Shown in pieces: positions 34,908-42,943 of a stretch of 64,000 nucleotides of DNA. Positions within the stretch are counted from its first letter, which is position 1; each line of letters begins with the position of its first letter. The stretch is taken from positions 62,001 to 126,000 of the forward strand of contig DAOUMV010000003.1 in the NCBI GenBank assembly GCA_034408935.1. The letters run 5' to 3'. Origin of the DNA: DAOUMF01 sp034408935. GTDB taxonomy: Bacteria; Chloroflexota; Dehalococcoidia; SM23-28-2; RBG-16-64-32. Below the pieces are notes generated by a model. The model was not told where the DNA came from and did no database searches. It saw only the letters and a list, made by a program, of their open reading frames with translations. Position numbers and translations under genes: made by a program.

Positions 34908-35938
34908 GGCGGCCTCTTCAGCTTGGCCGGGTCTCGAGTCAGGCCGCCGAACATGCTTTTCCACTCATAGGCGATCAGGGTGTCGAGGATTTCGGATTTC
35001 TCGCCGGCCCGGGCCTTGGCTACCTCCCCCTTGAGCGTGTCCAGGACGTAGTTCACCCCCGTCCCAAAGAGGGACTCCAGGTACTCCCGCGGGATGCGTT
35101 CTGAGCCTTCGATGACATCGCCGTTCTCGTCGAAGCGCGGCGGGGAGAGGGGTGGCACGAAGTAGACGTTGGGCTGCGTGCCGCCTTGCGGACGCAGCGG
35201 CAGGGCCACCTGCCACTTCTTCACGATCTTGTGCACGGTGCTGTCCGGGTCGTCCAAGAAGCCGATGAAGCGAACGCGTCCGGGGCACTGGCGGAAGCAA
35301 GCGGGCGCCACTCCCTGCTCCAAGCGGGGGAAGCAGAGGATGCACTTCTGAGCGATCTTGCGGATGTGGTTGAAGTAGATGCGCTTGTAGGGGCAGGCCT
35401 CCATGCAGAAGCGGTAGCCGTGGCAGCGCTCCTCGTCGATGAGGACGATGCCATCGTCCACGCGCTTGTAGATGGCCTGACGGGGGCAGGCGGCGAGGCA
35501 GGCGGGGTTGGTGCAGTGCATGCAGATCATCTGGAGGTAGAAGAAGTAGGAGTTGGGGTACTCCCCGCTGGCCTCGTCCTCGTCCCAGAGCGGGCCGCGG
35601 GTGCCCTCCTTCTCCTTCGGGTGCAGGTGGCTGTCGACGCCTTTCCCCCCGTACAGGACCTCATCGTAGTTGAACTTCCAGGCCTCGCCGAACTCCTCCC
35701 GCAGGGGGATGCGGCTGACCTGTGCCTCGTTGTTGCTGAACCCGCCGCCCATCTCCGGCCAGCCGCGGGGGCTGCCCTGGCCGGGCATGGTGGAGACGAT
35801 GTTCCACCACATGTAGTCCATCCCCTCCTCGTCCGTCCACAGCGTCTTGCAGGCGATGGTGCATGTCTGGCAGCCCAGGCACTTGTTCATGTCGAACACG
35901 ATGCCGAGTTGGCGCTTGACTGCGGGCGCCTCCTGCAT
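34904..35938 (-). CDS. Four-cluster ferredoxin beta subunit (set 3)
   Basis: The 344-residue NarH-like protein has DMNKCLGCQTCTIACK, ICMHCTNPACLAACPRQA, RCHGYRFCMEACPYKR and KCILCFPRLE...CFRQCPG. The tyrosine in CHGYRFC marks the [3Fe-4S] cluster position. It links the set 3 alpha subunit to the gamma heme subunit encoded seven bases upstream. AGGAG precedes the ATG closely. Identity in layout with the set 2 beta gene supports tandem duplication of the whole module. Confidence 0.9.
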   Translation of the reverse strand: MQEAPAVKRQLGIVFDMNKCLGCQTCTIACKTLWTDEEGMDYMWWNIVSTMPGQGSPRGWPEMGGGFSNNEAQVSRIPLREEFGEAWKFNYDEVLYGGKGVDSHLHPKEKEGTRGPLWDEDEASGEYPNSYFFYLQMICMHCTNPACLAACPRQAIYKRVDDGIVLIDEERCHGYRFCMEACPYKRIYFNHIRKIAQKCILCFPRLEQGVAPACFRQCPGRVRFIGFLDDPDSTVHKIVKKWQVALPLRPQGGTQPNVYFVPPLSPPRFDENGDVIEGSERIPREYLESLFGTGVNYVLDTLKGEVAKARAGEKSEILDTLIAYEWKSMFGGLTRDPAKLKRPP

Positions 35939-35945
35939 GCTTCTC

Positions 35946-36593
35946 CTATCCCTCTATCTCCAGTGGCTGCCACTCCAGGGTTGCTCCCTTGATCCCGGCG
36001 CGCTCCTGGTTGGATCCCTGCCAGACGGCGAAACCCGCTTTGGTGGTCTGGCCCGGCATTAGCGCCACTTCCTCATCGCCTCGTGCCGAGAAGGGCCGAG
36101 AAATTACCACCTGCCAGCCCCCGTCGCTGTAGGAGGCCGCCGCTGCCAGCGAGGCGTTGGTATTGCGCACTGCCGTCCCCAGCCCGGTCGCGGTGACGCT
36201 CAAGGGCCCGTCGAGGTCCGAGCGCCAGTACCAGGCGTTGACCCCCATTTCGGGCGTGCCCATCGTCAGGATGGGCGCGTCGCTGCGGATCGGGAAGAGG
36301 ACGCCGGCGCCGTCAGTGAAGCGGTCGGTGTCGGAAATGCTGGTGTCCTTCGTCTCGTCCTGCCAGCTCAGGCGGAAGAACAGCGCCTCGCCGTTGTGGG
36401 CCGCCGCCACTCGTAGCTGCCCCGTGAGACCGTAGGGGCGCTCCTTCCAGGCGTTGATGACGTACTGGGTGGGCTGGGATGCCCAGGGCGTCGGATCCAG
36501 AGTCACGGTCTCCTCCCTGGCGGACGCCCACTCGGCGGCTGCCGGGTCGAGGAGCCGGTCGGAAGGGACGGACAGCCGGACTGCGGTAACCAC
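35946..36593 (-). CDS. Ethylbenzene dehydrogenase-like heme b gamma subunit (set 3)
   Basis: Matches the set 2 gamma protein: VAAAHNGEALFFRLSWQD, GAGVLFPI, NAWYWRSDLDG and AGFAVWQGSNQERAG. The methionine in ILTMGT corresponds to the one in set 2 and is a candidate heme ligand. I place the start at GTG 36593, so that the N-terminus aligns with the set 2 protein; an ATG at 36668 would add 25 residues rich in Cys and His that lie in a repeat-like sequence. It is the first gene of the nine-gene operon that ends with the NCS1 permease. No signal peptide is visible. Confidence 0.8.
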   Translation of the reverse strand: MVTAVRLSVPSDRLLDPAAAEWASAREETVTLDPTPWASQPTQYVINAWKERPYGLTGQLRVAAAHNGEALFFRLSWQDETKDTSISDTDRFTDGAGVLFPIRSDAPILTMGTPEMGVNAWYWRSDLDGPLSVTATGLGTAVRNTNASLAAAASYSDGGWQVVISRPFSARGDEEVALMPGQTTKAGFAVWQGSNQERAGIKGATLEWQPLEIEG

Positions 36594-36856
36594 GCGTCCA
36601 GTGTCTCCCGGTGCGGCCGCGGAATCTATCGGGCAGAGGCAGTAATGATGTGTCGGGCAAAACCCCACACCAATTCCGGTGAATTGCCTGATGGACGCGC
36701 CGGAGCGGCGGCTGACAGACTGGTTAGACTGGGAGCGGGTCGCAAACCCTTGATCTCAACACGGCAGAGCGAGACCACCGCTAGAGATGAGGAGGTCCGA
36801 CCTGGGCGCAGCGGTGTGTATTCCTGATGGCGCGGTGGGTGCCGATTCAGACGCCC

Positions 36857-36885
36857 TTGACACCAGCCCTGCCCGGCAATATCCT
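36857..36885 (+). promoter_or_regulatory. Strong sigma-70-type promoter for the CrtI/SCP2 operon
   Basis: Perfect TTGACA (36857-36862), 17 bases, TATCCT (36880-36885), 83 bases before the first oxidoreductase gene. Confidence 0.65.
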
Positions 36886-36898
36886 TAGCCACGCTAAG
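36884..36898. promoter_or_regulatory. Palindromic operator at the transcription start
   Basis: CTTAGCCACGCTAAG is a perfect 6-3-6 palindrome overlapping the end of the -10 box and the expected start site, the usual place for a repressor. It resembles the TTAGCCTACACTAA site before the DtxR-type gene. Confidence 0.5.
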
Positions 36899-36967
36899 TA
36901 TTCTCCTCCTGTGACAGCCTTCAGGGAGCCACGATGGCAACACTGACGGTCCAGCAAGGAGCACCTG

Positions 36968-38557
36968 ATGCCAGATGCCACCTATGATGCGGTGATTATT
37001 GGGGCTGGCCATAACGGCATGGCCCTGGGCGCCTATCTGGCCAAGTGCGGCTGGGACGTCGCCATCGTGGAGAAGCGGGGTGAGGAGGGCGGTGGCCTCT
37101 GCACCGAGGAACTGACCCGCCCCGGCTTCCTCCACAACGTCCACTGCAACTACCATACGCTGGTGGGCGTCTGCCCTGTGTACGATGACTTGGAACTCAC
37201 CAAGCACGGTCTCCGCTACGTGCGGCCGCCGGTGCAGATGGGCAGCGTCTTCTCCGACGGCACCGCCCTCACCGTCCACACGGACCTCGACAAGACCTGC
37301 GCCTCCTTCGCGCGCTTCTCACAGAAGGACGCCGACACCTTCCGTCGCATGTACGAGGAGTCCAAGGGCTACATGGACATGATCCTCCGCACCCTCATGT
37401 ACTCGCCCCCCATCTCCCTCACCGACATCACGAAGGCGCTGGTCGTCTGGGGCGTCGAGGACAAGGCCGAGTTCCTCAGCGTCCACCTCCGCCGTATGAG
37501 CATCAACGACTTCCTGGACGAGCACTTTGAGAGTGACAAGGTGAAGGCCCACCTGGCCTTTCATGCCGCCCTGGGTGGCTACTCCACCGACCGCAAGGGG
37601 CTAGCGGTGTCGTTCCCCTTGCTAGTGGGCAAGATTGACAACTGGCATGTCTGCATCGGCGGCTCCCACGCCCTGGCCCACGCCATCTGGGAGGCGTTCG
37701 CCCATGCCGGGGGCCGAGTGTTTCTCAAGCACGGCGTCGAGGAGATCCTGGTCAAAAACGGCAAGGCCGCTGGCGTCCGCCTAGAGGACGGCGCCACGAT
37801 GAAGGCCCGCCACCTCGTCGCCTCCTCCGTCAGCCTGGAGCAGACGTTCCTCGAGATGGTCCCCCGGGACAGCCTCTCGGCCTCCTTCGTCAAGGAGGTG
37901 GAGGGCTTCCCCCACATGGACTGGTCGTTCTTCTCTACCCACCTGGCGATGACCCGCGCCCCGCAGTACCGGGCCGCCGACTTCGACCCGGACGTCAACG
38001 AGGCCTGGGTGGTTAACCTGGGTTACGGTAGCCCCGCGGAGATCAACCGCCACTGGAAGGATGTGCGGGCTGGCAAGCTAGCCGACCCCAAGCCCAACTG
38101 CGCCGTCAACTCCCTGTTCGATCCCACCGACGCGCCGCCGGGGCACTACACCGGCCTGATGCGACAGTTCGCGCCCTTCAGCCTGGCCAGCGGTGGCCCC
38201 GAGGCCTGGGACGAGATGGCGGAGGGCTACGGCCGCCGTTGCATCGAGACGTGGCAGGAGGCAGCCCCCAACCTCAACGATGACGCCATCATCGAGTGGA
38301 CTACTTACACTCCCCTGGACATCACCCGCCGCATCCCCAACATGGTGCAGGGCGACTGGATGAGCGGCCTCATAGACCTCGGCAACATGCTGGACAATCG
38401 TCCCTTCGAGGAGCTGTCCCAGTACCGCTCGCCGATCCCCAACCTCTACATGTGCGGGGCAACCCAGCACCCCCACGGCTTCGTCACCTTCGCTCCCGCC
38501 TACAACGCGCTCCAGATCATCGCCGAGGACTACGACTTGGAGCGCTGGTGGAGGTGA
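36968..38557 (+). CDS. CrtI/PYROXD2-like FAD-dependent oxidoreductase (first copy)
   Basis: The 529-residue protein starts with DAVIIGAGHNGMALGAYL (FAD Rossmann loop) and EKRGEEGGGLCTEE, and ends with NLYMCGATQHPHGFVTFAP, the second FAD motif of phytoene desaturase-type enzymes. The family covers carotenoid desaturases and isomerases, retinol saturase and PYROXD2-like proteins, most working on long hydrophobic polyenes. No phytoene synthase is nearby, so carotenoid synthesis is not indicated. AAGGAG lies six bases before the ATG. It opens a four-gene operon in which oxidoreductase and SCP2-type genes alternate. Confidence 0.85.
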   Translation: MPDATYDAVIIGAGHNGMALGAYLAKCGWDVAIVEKRGEEGGGLCTEELTRPGFLHNVHCNYHTLVGVCPVYDDLELTKHGLRYVRPPVQMGSVFSDGTALTVHTDLDKTCASFARFSQKDADTFRRMYEESKGYMDMILRTLMYSPPISLTDITKALVVWGVEDKAEFLSVHLRRMSINDFLDEHFESDKVKAHLAFHAALGGYSTDRKGLAVSFPLLVGKIDNWHVCIGGSHALAHAIWEAFAHAGGRVFLKHGVEEILVKNGKAAGVRLEDGATMKARHLVASSVSLEQTFLEMVPRDSLSASFVKEVEGFPHMDWSFFSTHLAMTRAPQYRAADFDPDVNEAWVVNLGYGSPAEINRHWKDVRAGKLADPKPNCAVNSLFDPTDAPPGHYTGLMRQFAPFSLASGGPEAWDEMAEGYGRRCIETWQEAAPNLNDDAIIEWTTYTPLDITRRIPNMVQGDWMSGLIDLGNMLDNRPFEELSQYRSPIPNLYMCGATQHPHGFVTFAPAYNALQIIAEDYDLERWWR

Positions 38558-38562
38558 CCCTG

Positions 38563-39057
38563 ATGGCAGAGCCCTCGTCCATCCCGGTCCGTCTCGCCGA
38601 TGGGGCGGATAGCGGACTGGCCTCCATCGTCCAGCAGTATCTGGAGCAGGACTTGGAGGAGTTCGCTGACAAGAGGCGGCTTGCCACGCGGCTGCGCGGC
38701 CGCCTGGCCATGACTGCCGCCGACTACGAGACGACGGTGACGGTGGAGTTCAGCGGTGGCGAGATCGCCATCTGGGACGGCGAGCGTCCGCCTCTGGATG
38801 CTTCCATCGTCGGCCCCTATCGGGGGCTGACGAGGCTGCTCCAGGGACGGGCCAACCCGCTTGTGGAACATCTTCGTGGCCGCCTGCACGTTCGCTCCAG
38901 CCTGCGGCGGCCGTTCTTCCCGCTGCACGTGCACAACCTGATGAAGCTGCCGCCCGAAGAGGGCGCACGCCGACCGGTTCGGCTCTGGGCCGTGGCCGCG
39001 GCGGCGGGTGCCCTCGCGGTCGGGGGCGCCGTCGCCCTCGCCCTGTGGTTGAGCTGA
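38563..39057 (+). CDS. SCP2-like protein with C-terminal membrane anchor
   Basis: A protein of 164 residues. Residues about 25-130 look like a sterol carrier protein 2 domain (VTVEFSGGEIAIWDGERP, then GRLHVRSSLRRPFFPLHV). The last 25 residues (LWAVAAAAGALAVGGAVA) form a single membrane helix, so the domain would face the cytoplasm from a tail anchor. SCP2 domains bind sterols, fatty acyl chains and other lipids. GGAGG overlaps the end of the preceding gene and lies eight bases before ATG 38563. The pairing with CrtI-like enzymes suggests it presents a hydrophobic substrate at the membrane. Confidence 0.7.
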   Translation: MAEPSSIPVRLADGADSGLASIVQQYLEQDLEEFADKRRLATRLRGRLAMTAADYETTVTVEFSGGEIAIWDGERPPLDASIVGPYRGLTRLLQGRANPLVEHLRGRLHVRSSLRRPFFPLHVHNLMKLPPEEGARRPVRLWAVAAAAGALAVGGAVALALWLS

Positions 39058-39071
39058 CGGAGGTTAGGGTT

Positions 39072-40676
39072 ATGCCTGATGCGAGCTACGACGCAGTGAT
39101 CATCGGAGGGGGCCACAACGGCCTCTGCACGGCCGCATACCTGGCCCGCGCCGGCCTCAAGGTGGGTGTCTTCGAGCGGCGCCACGAAGAGGCAGGCGGC
39201 GCCCACACCGAGGAGGCCACGGAGCCCGGCTTCTGGCACAACCTCCACGCCCAGTACATGGAGTTCATCGACTACATGCCCTTCTATCACGACTTCGACC
39301 TCCCCCGCTTCGGCGCCCGCGTCATCAAGCCCGAAGCCCAGGTGGGGATCGCCTTCGCCGACGGCCGGCCGCCCCTCATCATCTACACCGCGGACCTGGA
39401 GGAGAGGACGTACGCCAGCATCGCCCGCTTCTCCAAGCACGACGCCGAGGTGTTCAACGAAATCCGCCGCAAGGTGATGGACAACGATCAGTACCTGGCC
39501 GCCCTGCTCTACACACCCGCGCCGGACGAGGCCCGCAACGAGCCCCCCTTTCCCTACGCCGGCAAGCTGTTCGAGCTGTGGACGAGCCTGGGCTTCAAGC
39601 CCGGGGAGTTCCAGAAGTCCCCCAAGGTTCTCATCGATGAGCTGTTCGAGTCCACGGAGTTGCGGACCGTCCTCTACCGCCAGTGCATCGAGTGGGGCTC
39701 CAACCTCCACATGGGCAACGGACTCGGCTTTGTCGTCTCGGTCATCTGGTTCTGCGGCATCCACCACATGTCGTTGGGGGGCACCCACACCCTGGGCCAC
39801 GCCATGGCCAGCGCGGCCCTCAACGAGGGAGTGGATTTGCGCTACAATCACCACGTCGGCGCCATCGTCGTCAAGAACGGCCGCGCCACCGGCGTCCGCC
39901 TCGACGACGGGCGCGAGATCGAGGCGCCCATCGTCGCCTCCAACGCCGACCCACGCACGACGTTCATGGAACTGCTGGGCTGGGACAGCCTCTCCCCGTT
40001 CCGCAAGGAGCGCATGTCCAACTGGCGCTTCGGCCCGGAGCATGTTCTGGGTACGCCCTCCTTCGCCCTCCACGCAGCGCCGGACTACAAGTCCGCGGAA
40101 CACGATCCAGATATCAACCGCTGCTTCTACACCATCGTTGGCTATGAGAACCACGAGGAGATGTCCGAGTACATCCTTCAGGCCTACGGCGGTCGCATCC
40201 CGGAGACGCCCGGCGCAGGCACGTGGGTGAACACTCTATGGGACCCCAGCCAGGCTCCGCCCGGCAAGCACGCCATGAACGGCTGGTTCTTCTTCCCTAA
40301 GGCCTCCTGCCTCTCCCCCCAGGAGTGGGACGAGGTCCGCGCTACCTACAACAACCGCTTCCTGGATCTGTGGGTGAAGTACGCGCCCAATATGACCCGC
40401 GAGAACGTCATCGCCAACAAGCTGTACGTCCCGTTCGACATCGAAAAGAAGATCGGCATGCCGGAGGGCGACTTCTCCCACGGACGCCCGGGCTACATCG
40501 CCCTGGGGGTGCCCCGCGTCCACCCCTACCGAACGGAGATCGAAGGGCTGTACATGTGTGGCGCCTCCGCTGGGGGCGGCGGCATCAGCGCTGCGCCCGG
40601 CTATAACGCCTTCAAGGTCATCGCTCAGGACCATGACCTGTCCGAGATATGGAAAAGAGACGACCGGATCTACTGA
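39072..40676 (+). CDS. CrtI/PYROXD2-like FAD-dependent oxidoreductase (second copy)
   Basis: This 534-residue paralogue of the enzyme at 36968 has DAVIIGGGHNGLCTAAYLAR, FERRHEEAGGAHTEE and a C-terminal GLYMCGASAGGGGISAAPGY motif. The two share length, ends and many internal motifs but are well diverged. It probably oxidises or isomerises a hydrophobic substrate. Start ATG 39072 follows 14 bases after the SCP2 gene; an upstream GTG frame is not required. It is followed 13 bases later by a second SCP2 gene, so enzyme plus carrier has been duplicated as a unit. Confidence 0.85.
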   Translation: MPDASYDAVIIGGGHNGLCTAAYLARAGLKVGVFERRHEEAGGAHTEEATEPGFWHNLHAQYMEFIDYMPFYHDFDLPRFGARVIKPEAQVGIAFADGRPPLIIYTADLEERTYASIARFSKHDAEVFNEIRRKVMDNDQYLAALLYTPAPDEARNEPPFPYAGKLFELWTSLGFKPGEFQKSPKVLIDELFESTELRTVLYRQCIEWGSNLHMGNGLGFVVSVIWFCGIHHMSLGGTHTLGHAMASAALNEGVDLRYNHHVGAIVVKNGRATGVRLDDGREIEAPIVASNADPRTTFMELLGWDSLSPFRKERMSNWRFGPEHVLGTPSFALHAAPDYKSAEHDPDINRCFYTIVGYENHEEMSEYILQAYGGRIPETPGAGTWVNTLWDPSQAPPGKHAMNGWFFFPKASCLSPQEWDEVRATYNNRFLDLWVKYAPNMTRENVIANKLYVPFDIEKKIGMPEGDFSHGRPGYIALGVPRVHPYRTEIEGLYMCGASAGGGGISAAPGYNAFKVIAQDHDLSEIWKRDDRIY

Positions 40677-40689
40677 GAGGACACGCGCT

Positions 40690-41142
40690 ATGCCTGCCAT
40701 CTACACCAAGGAGTGGTACGACGAACTGAAGGACCTCCTCAACCGCAACGAGGAGGTGGAGAAGAACGCCCCCCGCGGCAAGCTCAAGATCCTGGCCGAA
40801 CTACAGGGCGAGGGCCAGTCCCCCTACCTGACGGACGGCCAGAGGCTGTTCTTCGTCGTCGACCTGGACGACGGCAAGTGCACTAGCTACTCCGAGGTGA
40901 CCGAGCCGCCCCCGCGCAAGGAGTTCGACTTCATCTTCGAGGTGCCAGCAACGGTGTTCGAGGGCGTGTCGGCGGGGCTGGTGGACCCGGTGGAGGCCGG
41001 CCTCAAGGGCACCATCAAGATCACCGGCGATATGCGCATCCTTATCAAGCACGCGGAACTGGTGAACGTCGTGCATGAGGTCTACGCCCGCGAGGTGGAG
41101 ACCACCTGGCCCAAGGGCAAGCCTCCCTACTCGGGCGGCTAA
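40690..41142 (+). CDS. SCP2 sterol-binding domain protein, soluble
   Basis: The 150-residue protein matches stand-alone SCP2 domains: YDELKDLLNRNEEVEKNA, VDLDDGKCTSYSEV, FIFEVPATVFEGVSAGLVDP and LKGTIKITGDMRILIKHAE. Unlike the earlier SCP2 gene it has no membrane helix. SCP2 binds and moves lipids; in some bacteria it acts with oxidoreductases on sterol-like compounds. It is the last gene of the operon from 36968 and converges on mobB. Confidence 0.85.
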   Translation: MPAIYTKEWYDELKDLLNRNEEVEKNAPRGKLKILAELQGEGQSPYLTDGQRLFFVVDLDDGKCTSYSEVTEPPPRKEFDFIFEVPATVFEGVSAGLVDPVEAGLKGTIKITGDMRILIKHAELVNVVHEVYAREVETTWPKGKPPYSGG

Positions 41143-41175
41143 CACTCCCGCGCCGCTACTCGTCCGCCCTCTTGC

Positions 41176-41730
41176 CTAGTCTTCCGGCGCTGCGGGGACC
41201 TCCGGGCCCTCGGATACCAAGGGCCGCGAGCGGGGCGGTACCAGGCCCAAGCGGCGCTCCAGTAGGTCGGCCACACCCTGGGCGTCGTCCAGCCCGAAGT
41301 GGGGTACGTCCACCTCGAACTGCTGGTCGGTGACCAGGGCCAGCAGGTCCTGCAGCGGCGCCACTAGCTCGCTCCCGAAGTCCCGCCGCGACACCTCGAT
41401 CTTCGCCTTGGCCGCCCGCCGGTAGCCCTCGGCGAGGATGACGTCCACTCGGTCCGATACCATCGCCACCAGATCGTCCAGGGACCGCTCCTCACCCACG
41501 TTCTCCAGCAGGGCGAGCCTGTGGGCGGAGGAGATCATCACCACGTCACTCCCGGCCTCGGCCAAGCGATACGTGTCCTTGCCCGGGTGGTCCATCTGGA
41601 AGTTGTGGGCGTCATGCTTGATGGCGGCCACCCGGTAGCCGCGGCGCTTCAGTTCGCGGACGAGCTTCTCCAGGAAGGTGGTCTTCCCGGCGCCGGAGTT
41701 CCCGATGACGCTGATTGTGGGGACTAGCAT
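41176..41730 (-). CDS. mobB: Molybdopterin-guanine dinucleotide biosynthesis protein B
   Basis: A P-loop GTPase: ISVIGNSGAGKTTFLEKLV (Walker A), VAAIKHDAHNFQMDHPGKDT (the MobB histidine segment) and VDVILAEGYRRAAKAKIEV. It assists attachment of GMP to molybdopterin, the cofactor form used by the DMSO reductase family. Start ATG 41730 puts the P-loop near residue 12 as in other MobB proteins. The tail after about residue 150 is an acidic extension. Its place at the edge of three molybdoenzyme sets fits its role. Confidence 0.9.
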   Translation of the reverse strand: MLVPTISVIGNSGAGKTTFLEKLVRELKRRGYRVAAIKHDAHNFQMDHPGKDTYRLAEAGSDVVMISSAHRLALLENVGEERSLDDLVAMVSDRVDVILAEGYRRAAKAKIEVSRRDFGSELVAPLQDLLALVTDQQFEVDVPHFGLDDAQGVADLLERRLGLVPPRSRPLVSEGPEVPAAPED

Positions 41731-41911
41731 CGGCAGCCTTTGAGTATCAGTGTCGCGCTGCGGAGGGCCGGTGGGGGCACTTGAGGATGGACCGCACCTG
41801 CCACAACCTACGGCCAGCTTATGGCCCCGGGGGAAGGCGTGTCTGTCAGGTAGGGTCGCTACCAAGAGTAGGGTTTTCCCTTACACGGCCCCGTTTCGGC
41901 GGCTTGCAGGT

Positions 41912-42862
41912 CTACCAGCGGCCTATGGATCCGCGATGGAGGGAGTAGGCCAGGAACACCAGGGCCGCACACACAGCCAGGAGAGGAATGAGGACGAGGG
42001 CCTGCGCGTCGGTTTCCGTGATGGAGGGGGAAGGCGGGCCGGGGGCGGTCAGAAGTGCCACAAGCAGGGCGACTCCGGCGCCGGCTTCCAGTACGCTCAG
42101 CCACTGGTTGCGGAGTAGAGGCCCGATGTGACCCTCGCCCGAATCGTACCGCAGGAACTCTAGGAGGAAGCGTCCGCTGCCGTAGACCACGAGGTAGAGG
42201 GCGGCGGGAATGCCTTCCCGACTGCCGGCCATGGCGACGCCGTTGAGGAGGAGGAAGAGGCCGAGGTTGAAGATGGCTTCGTACAGGGGGACGGGATGAA
42301 TGGGTGTGCCCCGCAGCCCAGCCACCCGCACCGCCTTGGCCAGAGGGCTATCGTAGCGGATGGCGAGCGGCCACCCGCTGGGGCGGCCGAAGCAGCACCC
42401 GAAGGTGAGACAGCCGATGCGGCCCACCGCATGGGTGAGGGTGCCCCCCAGGACGACCACGTCGATGAGCATTAGCAGTGACCGGCCGGAGAGCAGGGCG
42501 TACAGCACGACCCCGGCGGCGACGGCGATGAAGCCACCCCAGGACGTGAACTCTACCGTGTGCAGAGTCTCGCCTGTCCGCTGCAGGAGGTCGGGCAGGC
42601 GCCACGGCCACAGGAAGATGCGAGCGAGCACGATGTGACCGACGAGGACCCCGGCCAGGAGCAGCGCCACCTCGAGGAGCGGCAAACCCTGGCCCAGGAG
42701 GAGGGCGGATGCCCACAGGCCTCCCAGAAAGGCCCCGATAGCCGCGAACAGGCCGAGGGTGACGAAAATGTACTCGCCAACCCGAAACAGCACCGTCCAG
42801 TTGGCCAGACTACGCAGCGCGCCGTGCAGCGAAGGCGCGGTCGCGCTCTTGGAAGTGGCCAT
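41912..42862 (-). CDS. Lgt-like (prolipoprotein diacylglyceryl transferase family) membrane protein
   Basis: The 316-residue protein has about seven hydrophobic helices. HAVGRIGCLTFGCCFGRPSG corresponds to the Lgt signature (GRIGNFIN.E.), and GSGRFLLEFLRYD to the C-terminal arginine/glutamate motif. The asparagine and glutamate of the signature are replaced by cysteines, a form common in Lgt-related proteins of Chloroflexota and Deltaproteobacteria. Lgt adds diacylglycerol to lipoprotein cysteines; this protein may do so or act on another lipid acceptor. The window does encode one lipoprotein (6523-7101). No Shine-Dalgarno is clear. Confidence 0.7.
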   Translation of the reverse strand: MATSKSATAPSLHGALRSLANWTVLFRVGEYIFVTLGLFAAIGAFLGGLWASALLLGQGLPLLEVALLLAGVLVGHIVLARIFLWPWRLPDLLQRTGETLHTVEFTSWGGFIAVAAGVVLYALLSGRSLLMLIDVVVLGGTLTHAVGRIGCLTFGCCFGRPSGWPLAIRYDSPLAKAVRVAGLRGTPIHPVPLYEAIFNLGLFLLLNGVAMAGSREGIPAALYLVVYGSGRFLLEFLRYDSGEGHIGPLLRNQWLSVLEAGAGVALLVALLTAPGPPSPSITETDAQALVLIPLLAVCAALVFLAYSLHRGSIGRW

Positions 42863-42922
42863 GATCTAAGAAGATGGTGCCAGTTTGGGGCAGGGCAAGT
42901 CTGTCGGGCGTCGCCGCATCAG

Positions 42923-42943
42923 GCGTGGGGTGAAGCCCCACGC
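42923..42943 (-). terminator. Hairpin after the PLP desulfhydrase gene
   Basis: GCGTGGGG and CCCCACGC form a perfect 8-base stem around TGAAG, overlapping the stop codon at 42943. There is no U-run, so termination is uncertain. Confidence 0.4.

Larger units (their letters stand above)
36594..36967. other. Divergent 374-base intergenic region
   Basis: No gene is seen. It separates the minus-strand molybdoenzyme operon from the plus-strand CrtI/SCP2 operon. It holds a strong plus-strand promoter (36857-36885), an overlapping palindrome (36884-36898) and, at 36652-36665, TGTCGGGCAAAACC, which recurs at 57702-57715. Confidence 0.6.

Noticed and set aside
36968..40676. Carotenoid biosynthesis operon
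   Set aside because: Only CrtI-like oxidoreductases are present; no phytoene synthase or cyclase, and the partners are SCP2 proteins.
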